From JBBRVW01 sp038246545 (GTDB lineage Bacteria; Actinomycetota; Actinomycetes; JACCUZ01), in contig JBBRVW010000053.1 in assembly GCA_038246545.1 (NCBI GenBank), forward strand, positions 1 to 22,445: a stretch of DNA of 22,445 nucleotides. Reading direction: 5' to 3'. Below are positions 1-6,125 of the stretch, in pieces (the first letter of the stretch is position 1; each line of letters starts with the position of its first letter). The position numbers and the translations under genes were made by a program. The notes under the pieces are model-generated. The model searched no databases and was not told where the DNA came from. It saw only the letters and a program-made list of their open reading frames with translations.

Positions 1-46
<46 letters not shown>

Positions 47-52
47 ACGACA

Positions 53-66
53 AGGTCAGAAGACCT
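53..66 (-). terminator. Small hairpin at the arc stop codon
   Basis: AGGTC and GACCT form a perfect 5-bp stem with a 4-base loop, and the stem includes part of the arc stop codon. There is no T-run after it on the minus strand, so it is a weak terminator at best and may be only a local fold. The downstream sequence is lost in the poly-C end. Confidence 0.2.
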
Positions 67-1834
67 ACAGGTACTGGCCGGTGTTGGCGACGGTGTCGAT
101 CGAGCGGCCGGCCTCGGTGCCCTGCTTGCCCTGGATGAGCGTGCGGATGTAGACGATCCGCTCGCCCTTCTTGCCCGAGATCCGCGCCCAGTCGTCGGGG
201 TTCGTGGTGTTGGGCAGGTCCTCGTTCTCCTTGAACTCGTCGACGCAGGCCGCGAGCAGGTGGGAGATCCGCAGGCCCTTCTGGCCGAGGTCGAGGAAGT
301 CCTTGATCGCCATCTTCTTTGCGCGGTCGACGATGTTCTGGATCATCGCGCCGGAGTTGAAGTCCTTGAAGTAGAGGACCTCCTTGTCGCCGTTGGCGTA
401 GGTGACCTCGAGGAAGCGGTTCTCCTCGAGCTCGGAGTACATCCGCTCGACGGTGCGCTGGATCATCGCGGCCACGGTGGCCACCCGGTCGCCGTCGTGC
501 TCCTTGACGTCGTCGTCGTGCAGCGGCAGCTCGGGAAGGATGTACTTGGAGAAGATGTCGCGGGCCGACTCGGCGTCCGGCCGCTCGATCTTGATCTTCA
601 CGTCGAGCCGGCCGGGCCGCAGGATGGCAGGGTCGATCATGTCCTCGCGGTTCGAGGCGCCGATGACGAGCACGTTCTCGAGGCCCTCGACGCCGTCGAT
701 CTCCGACAGCAGCTGCGGGACGATGGTGTTCTCGACGTCGGACGAGACGCCCGACCCGCGGGTGCGGAAGAGCGAGTCCATCTCGTCGAAGAAGATGATG
801 ACCGGCGTGCCCTCGGAGGCCTTCTCGCGGGCCCGGGAGAACACCAGCCGGATGTGCCGCTCGGTCTCGCCGACGTACTTGTTCAGCAGCTCGGGGCCCT
901 TGATGTTGAGGAAGAACGAGCGGCCCTCGGGCTTGCCCGTCACCTCCGCCACCTTCTTGGCCAGCGAGTTGGCGACGGCCTTCGCGATCAGCGTCTTGCC
1001 GCATCCCGGCGGGCCGTAGAGCAGCACGCCCTTCGGCGGCCGCAACTTGTGCTCGAGGAACAGCTCGGGGTGCAGGTAGGGCAGCTCGACCGCGTCGCGG
1101 ATCATCTCGATCTGCGCCGCGAGGCCACCGATCAGCGTGTAGTCGATGTCCGGGACCTCTTCGAGGACGAGCTCCTCGACCTCGGACTTCGGGACCCGCT
1201 CGTACACGTAGTTGGAGCGCGGCTCGAGGAGCAGCGACTCACCGATCCGCAGGTGCTCGAGGCGCAGCGGCTCGGCAAGGCGGACGACCTTCTCCTCGTC
1301 GGTGTGCCCGACGACGAGGGCGCGCTCGCCGTCGGCCAGCACCTCCTTGAGGGTGACGACCTCGCCGACGCTCTCGAAGTCGAAAGCCGCGACGACGTTC
1401 ATCGCCTCGTTGAGCATGACCTCCTGGCCGCGGACGAGGTCGTCGAGCTCGACGCCCGGGCTGACGGCGACGCGCAGCTTGCGTCCGCCGGTGAAGATGT
1501 CGACGGTGTCGTCGTCGTTGCGGCAGATGAAGGTGCCGAACCCGGCCGGCGGCTGCGCCAGCCTGTCGACCTCTTCCTTCAAGGTCACGATCTGGTCACG
1601 CGCCTCCTTGAGGGTCATGACCAGGCGCTCGTTCTGGGTGGTGACCGCCGCGAGGTTCGCCTGCATGTCGGCCACCCGCTCCTCGAGCTCGCGCAGGTGG
1701 CGCGGCGACTCGGAGATGCGCTGGCGGAGGGCGTCGACCTCGTCCTGAAGGGCGCTGACCTGCGGGTCCGTGCCGGCGGTGCCTCCTGCGGCACCACGGC
1801 GTGAGGACTCACCTGGACGGTCCGTTGACGACAT
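65..1834 (-). CDS. arc: Proteasome-associated AAA ATPase ARC/Mpa
   Basis: This is the hexameric ring ATPase that recognises pupylated proteins, unfolds them and threads them into the 20S proteasome. The product has 589 residues, normal for the family. In order it shows an N-terminal coiled coil (about 26-95) that binds Pup, a tandem OB-fold region (about 97-200), and an AAA module with Walker A GPPGCGKT at 274-281 and Walker B IIFFDEMD at 346-353. It ends in Gln-Tyr-Leu, the tail that docks into the proteasome. The ATG start at 1834 is chosen because GGGGAGGT (1841-1848) is a strong Shine-Dalgarno sequence; the reading frame stays open further upstream, but those residues are not family-like. 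The neighbour trmI matches the usual actinobacterial order. dop, pup, prcB and prcA should follow beyond the contig end. Confidence 0.97.
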   Translation of the reverse strand: MSSTDRPGESSRRGAAGGTAGTDPQVSALQDEVDALRQRISESPRHLRELEERVADMQANLAAVTTQNERLVMTLKEARDQIVTLKEEVDRLAQPPAGFGTFICRNDDDTVDIFTGGRKLRVAVSPGVELDDLVRGQEVMLNEAMNVVAAFDFESVGEVVTLKEVLADGERALVVGHTDEEKVVRLAEPLRLEHLRIGESLLLEPRSNYVYERVPKSEVEELVLEEVPDIDYTLIGGLAAQIEMIRDAVELPYLHPELFLEHKLRPPKGVLLYGPPGCGKTLIAKAVANSLAKKVAEVTGKPEGRSFFLNIKGPELLNKYVGETERHIRLVFSRAREKASEGTPVIIFFDEMDSLFRTRGSGVSSDVENTIVPQLLSEIDGVEGLENVLVIGASNREDMIDPAILRPGRLDVKIKIERPDAESARDIFSKYILPELPLHDDDVKEHDGDRVATVAAMIQRTVERMYSELEENRFLEVTYANGDKEVLYFKDFNSGAMIQNIVDRAKKMAIKDFLDLGQKGLRISHLLAACVDEFKENEDLPNTTNPDDWARISGKKGERIVYIRTLIQGKQGTEAGRSIDTVANTGQYL

Positions 1835-1854
1835 GTCGTCACCTCCCCTTGCGG

Positions 1855-1890
1855 GTACTCCCAGACGGGAGCCGTACCTCTGTGACCCTA
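1855..1890 (-). promoter_or_regulatory. Putative arc promoter and leader hairpin
   Basis: A -10-like TAGGGT (minus strand, 1885-1890) lies 51 bases before the arc start. A weak -35 candidate, TTCGAC, is at 1907-1912 with a 16-base spacer. In the resulting short leader, CTCCC (minus 1871-1867) pairs with GGGAG (1862-1858) across a 4-base loop. Outer GTA/TAC pairs can extend the stem across a bulge. The hairpin ends seven bases upstream of the Shine-Dalgarno sequence, so it might modulate translation. This is a prediction only. Confidence 0.35.
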
Positions 1891-1994
1891 CATTCGGCAG
1901 GAGCCCGTCGAACCTGCACAGTTGCGTGTCGTCGATTTCGTGACGAGAGCATCCGTACGGACGACGGTGGACAGCCGGCCCGGGTTCGTCCCGG

Positions 1995-2951
1995 TCAGGC
2001 GTCCTTGGTGCTCTCGCCGTAGGCGCCCTTGGACGGCCGGCGGCGGCGCAGCGGCGGCGGGACGCCGTCGGCGAGTCGCCGGGTGGTGACCAGGAACCCG
2101 GTGTGGCCGACCATCCGGTGCTCCGGCCGGACGGCCAGCCCCTCGAGGTGCCACCCGCGCACCAGCGACTCCCACGCGCTCGGCTCCGTGAAGGACCCCT
2201 GCTCCCGCATCGCCTCGGCGGTCCGGGACAGCTGGGTGGCGGTCGCGACGTAGCAGATGAGGACCCCACCGGGCACGAGCGCGCGCGCGACGGGGTCCAG
2301 GCAGTCCCACGGCGCCAGCATGTCCAGGACCACCCGGTCGACGTCGGTCTCCGTGAGGCTCTCCGCCAGGTCCCCCACGGTGAGCTTCCACGCGGGGTGC
2401 GGCCCGCCGAAGAACGACTCGACGTTGGTGGTCGCGATGTCGGCGAAGTCCTGCCGCCGCTCGTAGGACGACACCAGGCCGGCGTCGCCCACGGCACGCA
2501 GCAGCGACATGGTGAGGGCACCTGACCCCACACCGGCCTCCACGACCCGGGCGCCCGGGAAGACATCGGCCATGTGGACGACCTGGCCGGCGTCCTTGGG
2601 GTAGACGACCGCCGCGCCGCGCGGCATCGAGAGCACGTAGTCGGCCAGCAGCGGCCGCAGGGCGAGGTAGGTGACTCCCCCGCTGGTCGTGACGGTGACG
2701 CCCTCGGGGCGGTCGATCAGCTCGTCGTGAGCGATCGAGCCCTTGTGGGTGAAGAAGTCCTTTCCCGCGACCAGGGTGATGGTGTGCATCCGCCCCTTGG
2801 GGTCGGTCAGCTGGACCCGGTCCCCGACCGCGAACGGGCCGCGCCGGTGCGCCGCGCCCGTCGGCTCGGAGGTGCCGGGCGATGCGGGAGGGAGGGAGGT
2901 GGCAGGAAGGGACGGCGGAGGAACGGTCGACGACTCGGACGGCTCGGGCAC
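1995..2951 (-). CDS. trmI: tRNA (adenine-58-N1)-methyltransferase TrmI
   Basis: This enzyme methylates adenine 58 in the T-loop of tRNAs using S-adenosylmethionine, as a tetramer in the Rv2118c family. Counting from the GTG at 2951 (318 residues), the N-terminal strand-rich domain begins near residue 35. The SAM-binding motif EAGVGSGALT is at 138-147 and the DMLAPWD catalytic-pocket motif at 210-216. The first 30 residues are Pro/Ser-rich and non-conserved. An in-frame GTG at 3005 would add 18 residues and overlap the upstream protease gene by 23 bases. I prefer 2951 because TAGACT sits exactly 8 bases before it, as in a leaderless gene, and neither start has a Shine-Dalgarno sequence. It lies between the protease gene and arc on the same strand. 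Confidence 0.93.
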   Translation of the reverse strand: MPEPSESSTVPPPSLPATSLPPASPGTSEPTGAAHRRGPFAVGDRVQLTDPKGRMHTITLVAGKDFFTHKGSIAHDELIDRPEGVTVTTSGGVTYLALRPLLADYVLSMPRGAAVVYPKDAGQVVHMADVFPGARVVEAGVGSGALTMSLLRAVGDAGLVSSYERRQDFADIATTNVESFFGGPHPAWKLTVGDLAESLTETDVDRVVLDMLAPWDCLDPVARALVPGGVLICYVATATQLSRTAEAMREQGSFTEPSAWESLVRGWHLEGLAVRPEHRMVGHTGFLVTTRRLADGVPPPLRRRRPSKGAYGESTKDA

Positions 2952-2959
2952 GGTCGGCG

Positions 2960-2965
2960 AGTCTA
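2960..2965 (-). promoter_or_regulatory. -10 box for leaderless trmI
   Basis: TAGACT on the minus strand, then eight bases, then the GTG at 2951. The same hexamer with 6 or 8 bases occurs before the M50 protease and metH genes. Transcription would begin at or within a base or two of the start codon. The -35 region shows nothing clear, which is common for actinobacterial housekeeping promoters. Confidence 0.55.
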
Positions 2966-2982
2966 CGAAGGAAGCGCCCGGG

Positions 2983-4134
2983 TCACGCGCTGCGGGTGAG
3001 GGCACGCTCGACGTCGGCAGCGGCGAGCATGCCGTAGACCTCGCCGTTGGGCTCGACCACGAGGTACTCGCTCGCGGGGTGGGAGGTCATCGCGGTCACG
3101 AGCTCCTCGCCGGCGAGGGCGGCACCCAGGGTGAGCTCCGGGGAGAGCCGCCGGCTCAGCTCGCCGACCGTCACCCAGGGCTGCCGCTGCGACGGGACCG
3201 CGTGGACCTGGTGCTCGGCGACCAGGCCGACGGGCGCACCGGCGCCGTCGACCACGACCAGACCGCGGGCACCGGCCTGGTGCGCCTGCCGCAGGGCCTC
3301 TCCCAGCGGCAGGTCGTGCCGCACCGGGATCGCGCGCCGGGTCAGGCCGCGTGCCGAGATCCCGGGGAGCCGCTGCTGCACCCCGCCCTGGACGATCGCC
3401 TGGCTGGCGCCCACCCAGAGGAAGGAGCCGAGCAGAGCGCCCCACACGAGGTCGATCAGCGAGACCTCGGACCCGCGGGCCTGCGCGACGAGCATGGGAG
3501 TGGCGAGGACCAGCACCGAGAAGAGCCGTCCCAGCCAGCCGGCCACCACCGTGCCGGTGTGCCGTCGGCCGGTGGCGCGCCAGACCGCCGCGGACAGCGC
3601 CCGGCCACCGTCGAGCGGCAGGCCGGGGATCAGGTTGAAGACGCCCACGATCAGGTTGCTGAGCATCAACGCCCGGGCCAGCAGCCGGCCGATGCTGCCG
3701 GGCTCGAGCAGCTCGGCGGCCAGGAACGCGGCACCGGCCAGGAGCAGCGACACCACCGGCCCCGCCAGGGCGATGCCTGCTTCGCGACCCGGCGTCTGGG
3801 CCGGGCGCTCGATCTCGGACACCCCGCCGAGCACGTGCAGGCTGATGCGGCGCACCGGGAGACCGGAGCGCAGGGCGAGGAACGTGTGGCCGAGCTCGTG
3901 CACGAGGACCGAGAGGTAGAGCAGCAGCGCGAATGTCAGCGAGACGGCGTACCGCCACGGCCCGAGGCCGGGTACGGCGCGGTCGACCGACTCCGCGAAC
4001 CCCCAGGTGATGAGTGCGGCGACGAGGAACCACGACGGCGCCACATCGACCGGTACGCCGAACGGCCGGGCGATGACGATGCGCCCGTCGGAGATCCCCG
4101 GCCGGCGCCCCCTCCCGTCGTCCGTCTCGGCCAC
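2983..4134 (-). CDS. Site-2-type M50 membrane metalloprotease with CBS region
   Basis: This is an intramembrane zinc protease of the SpoIVFB/Rip3-like M50 class (383 residues). The zinc motif HELGH is at 79-83 within a membrane segment. The second metal-binding motif, around NLIPGLPLDGG, is at 167-177, with D175 the likely third ligand. About six hydrophobic segments span residues 32-245. The C-terminal part (about 265-383) resembles a CBS pair, which in such proteases senses nucleotides. The GTG start at 4134 is favoured because TAGACT ends six bases upstream. The gene is divergent from the RecB-like nuclease and precedes trmI. The natural substrate is unknown; known relatives cleave anti-sigma factors or membrane proteins, and none is encoded next door. 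Confidence 0.9.
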   Translation of the reverse strand: MAETDDGRGRRPGISDGRIVIARPFGVPVDVAPSWFLVAALITWGFAESVDRAVPGLGPWRYAVSLTFALLLYLSVLVHELGHTFLALRSGLPVRRISLHVLGGVSEIERPAQTPGREAGIALAGPVVSLLLAGAAFLAAELLEPGSIGRLLARALMLSNLIVGVFNLIPGLPLDGGRALSAAVWRATGRRHTGTVVAGWLGRLFSVLVLATPMLVAQARGSEVSLIDLVWGALLGSFLWVGASQAIVQGGVQQRLPGISARGLTRRAIPVRHDLPLGEALRQAHQAGARGLVVVDGAGAPVGLVAEHQVHAVPSQRQPWVTVGELSRRLSPELTLGAALAGEELVTAMTSHPASEYLVVEPNGEVYGMLAAADVERALTRSA

Positions 4135-4140
4135 GCCCCG

Positions 4141-4146
4141 AGTCTA
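4141..4146 (-). promoter_or_regulatory. -10 box for leaderless M50 protease gene
   Basis: TAGACT on the minus strand is followed by CGGGGC and the GTG start. No Shine-Dalgarno sequence fits in the six bases, so a leaderless mRNA is the simplest reading. Confidence 0.55.
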
Positions 4147-4187
4147 GGTCGGCCGGCTGCTCCCGCGGCGATGTCCGTGGTCGGTCG

Positions 4188-4193
4188 TAATGT
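4188..4193 (+). promoter_or_regulatory. -10 box for leaderless RecB-like gene
   Basis: TAATGT, then seven bases, then the ATG at 4201, with no Shine-Dalgarno sequence. This supports 4201 over an in-frame ATG at 4171, whose own upstream has neither a ribosome site nor a -10 box. It forms a divergent pair with the -10 box of the protease gene, 41 bases away. Confidence 0.5.
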
Positions 4194-4200
4194 GCCCGAC

Positions 4201-5115
4201 ATGAGCACGGAGGCCGCTGGCACGGAGGTCGACGACACCGTCGCCCCCGAGCGGCATGCGCCGAGGTCGCTGTCCCCGTCCAGGGCCAGCGACTTCACGA
4301 CGTGCCCGCTCCTCTACCGGTTCCGGGTCATCGACCGGCTGCCCGAGCGGCCGAGCCGGGCCGCCAGCCGCGGCACCGTGGTGCACGCCGTGCTCGAGCG
4401 CCTCTTCGACCTGCCCTCCACCGAGCGGGTCCCGTCCCGCGCGCACGACCTGCTGGCCCCCGAGTGGGAGCGCCTGCTCGCCGAGGAGCCCGAGCTGGCC
4501 ACCCTGTTCGACGACGACGAGGGCCGCGAGGCGTGGCTCGCCTCGGCCCGCGACCTGCTCGACACCTACTTCGGCCTCGAGGACCCCACCCTGCTCGAGC
4601 CGGCCGAGCGCGAGATGTACGTCGAGTACGACCTCGACTCCGGCCTGCGGCTGCGGGGCTACGTCGACCGGGTCGACGTCGCTCCCGGCGGTGCGGTGCG
4701 CGTCGTCGACTACAAGACCGGTCGGGCGCCCCGCGAGGGGTTCGAGGCCAAGGCCATGTTCCAGATGAGGTTCTACGCGCTGGTCCTGTGGCGGCTGCGC
4801 GGCGAGGTGCCGCGGCTGCTCCAGCTGCTCTACCTCGGCAGCAACGAGGTGCTGCGCTACGAGCCCGACGAGGCCGACCTGCTCGCGACGGAGCGCAAGA
4901 TCACCGCCATCTGGAGCGCCATCCAGCGAGCCACCGAGCTGGGCGACTGGCAGCCGAGCCCCAGCAAGCTGTGCGACTGGTGCGACCACCAGGCGCTCTG
5001 CCCGGCGTACGGTGGCACGCCGCCGGCGCTCCCGTTGCTGCCCGTGCCCGCCGTGCCGGAGACCCGCGCCGGCGACGAGCGACCGTCACCGCACACTCCG
5101 GGCGACGAGGTCTGA
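4201..5115 (+). CDS. RecB-family exonuclease (PD-(D/E)XK, Fe-S type)
   Basis: This is a stand-alone nuclease domain of the RecB/AddB/Cas4 superfamily (304 residues, like Rv2119), probably a DNA-end-processing enzyme. The motifs are in the right order: GTVVHAVLERL with H62, the GYVDRVD strand with D156, VVDYKTG with D170 and K172 (the D-X-K active site), and Q188 with Y192 (QxxxY). C35 and the C-terminal C258, C261 and C267 form the spaced Cys set that holds a 4Fe-4S cluster in AddB and Cas4. The last 35 residues are Pro-rich and unconserved. There is no helicase next to it, so the partner, if any, is elsewhere. It is not part of a CRISPR locus: no cas genes or repeats are present. Confidence 0.9.
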   Translation: MSTEAAGTEVDDTVAPERHAPRSLSPSRASDFTTCPLLYRFRVIDRLPERPSRAASRGTVVHAVLERLFDLPSTERVPSRAHDLLAPEWERLLAEEPELATLFDDDEGREAWLASARDLLDTYFGLEDPTLLEPAEREMYVEYDLDSGLRLRGYVDRVDVAPGGAVRVVDYKTGRAPREGFEAKAMFQMRFYALVLWRLRGEVPRLLQLLYLGSNEVLRYEPDEADLLATERKITAIWSAIQRATELGDWQPSPSKLCDWCDHQALCPAYGGTPPALPLLPVPAVPETRAGDERPSPHTPGDEV

Positions 5116-5229
5116 CACCTGGCCGGCAGGTCCGGGCCTGATGGGCGACATGTCCCCATTGCTTTGCTGCACAACGACTTCGTCACTCGCACCTGTCCCG
5201 GTGCGCCCGACCCTGGGTGACCCTGAGAT

Positions 5230-5243
5230 ATGACGGATGTCAT
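5230..5243. promoter_or_regulatory. Inverted repeat upstream of the ABC operon
   Basis: ATGAC and GTCAT form perfect 5-bp arms around GGAT, about 24 bases upstream of the predicted -35 of the ABC transporter operon. A second imperfect palindrome lies at 5139-5159 (ATGGGCGACA against TGTCCCCAT). Either could be a regulator site; no regulator gene sits next to the operon. Confidence 0.3.
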
Positions 5244-5266
5244 CCCCACTGCACCCTGAATGGACT

Positions 5267-5295
5267 GTGACGGCGGTGGTCCCTCCTTCTACGGT
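5267..5295 (+). promoter_or_regulatory. Putative promoter of the ABC transporter operon
   Basis: GTGACG (5267-5272) resembles a -35 box. It is followed after 17 bases by TACGGT (5290-5295), a TANNNT -10 box. The implied leader is about 26 bases and contains the Shine-Dalgarno GAGGAG (5317-5322), five bases before the GTG start. This gene is therefore leadered, unlike many neighbours. Confidence 0.45.
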
Positions 5296-5327
5296 GGGCG
5301 TACACCGATCGATGCCGAGGAGCTCTC

Positions 5328-6122
5328 GTGACGAGCACGTCCACCCCTGCCCCCACCCCCGCCCCCGCCCCCGCAGACGCCGGCCGGGCCGCTGCCGCCG
5401 TCGACCTCACGAAGGTCTACGGCGAGGGCGATACGCGCGTCGTGGCCTTGGACTCCGTGAGCTGCGAGTTCGGCCGCGGCGAGTTCACCGCGATCCTGGG
5501 CCCGTCGGGATCCGGCAAGTCCACACTGATGCACTGCCTGGCGGGGCTGGACAGCGCCACCTCGGGTGAGGTCTACCTGGGCGAGACCGCCCTCACCGGA
5601 CTGAACGACAAAGCGCTGACCAAGCTCCGGCGCGACGAGATCGGTTTCGTCTTCCAGTCGTTCAACCTGGTGCCGACGCTGTCGGCGATCGAGAACATCA
5701 CGCTGCCGCTGGACCTGGCCGGTCGCAAGCCCGACCAGGAGTGGCTGGACCGCCTGATCGAGACCGTAGGCCTGCGCGACCGGCTCGCGCACCGGCCCGC
5801 GGAGCTGTCCGGCGGGCAGCAGCAGCGGGTGGCCTGCGCCCGCGCGCTGGCGAGCCGGCCGACGGTCGTCTTCGCGGACGAGCCCACCGGCAACCTCGAC
5901 TCGCGCGCCGGCGGTGAGATCCTCGCGTTTCTTCAGGACTCCGTCCGCCGGCTGGGCCAGACCATCGTCATGGTCACCCACGATGCCTTCGCCGCGTCGT
6001 TCGCCGACCGGGCCCTGTTCCTCGCCGACGGGAAGATCGTCGACGAGGTGGCCCACCCGACCGCGGAGGACGTCCTCGACCGGCTGAAGAGCTTCGACCT
6101 CCCGGCGAAGCGGGGGAGCTGA
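5328..6122 (+). CDS. ABC transporter ATP-binding protein (LolD/MacB type)
   Basis: This is the cytoplasmic ATPase that powers the FtsX-like permease encoded next (264 residues). Walker A GPSGSGKS is at 58-65, the Q-loop glutamine at 110, the signature LSGGQ at 160-164, Walker B ending in DE at 184-185, and the switch histidine at 218. The sequence around EPTGNLDSRAGGEI is typical of the LolD/MacB/FtsE group, which drive shape changes in periplasmic or extracellular domains rather than classic import. An unusual N-terminal run of alternating Ala and Pro (about 8-16), encoded by a C-rich stretch, precedes the domain. GTG at 5328 follows GAGGAG. The stop codon is three bases before the permease start, so translation is likely coupled. 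Confidence 0.93.
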   Translation: MTSTSTPAPTPAPAPADAGRAAAAVDLTKVYGEGDTRVVALDSVSCEFGRGEFTAILGPSGSGKSTLMHCLAGLDSATSGEVYLGETALTGLNDKALTKLRRDEIGFVFQSFNLVPTLSAIENITLPLDLAGRKPDQEWLDRLIETVGLRDRLAHRPAELSGGQQQRVACARALASRPTVVFADEPTGNLDSRAGGEILAFLQDSVRRLGQTIVMVTHDAFAASFADRALFLADGKIVDEVAHPTAEDVLDRLKSFDLPAKRGS

Positions 6123-6125
6123 CCG

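Noticed and set aside
260..1804. Long open frame on the plus strand opposite arc
   Set aside because: The composition is shadow-like and there is no ribosome site; the opposite strand encodes full-length ARC with all motifs.
4201..5115. Cas4 of a CRISPR system
   Set aside because: The Fe-S and nuclease motifs are shared with Cas4, but there are no repeats, no cas1 or cas2, and the genomic position matches the conserved Rv2119-like gene.
5341..5376. C-rich repeat at the start of the ABC ATPase gene as a phase-variation tract
   Set aside because: It encodes in-frame Ala-Pro units and is interrupted. There is no pure homopolymer long enough to suggest frequent slippage, although its length may vary.
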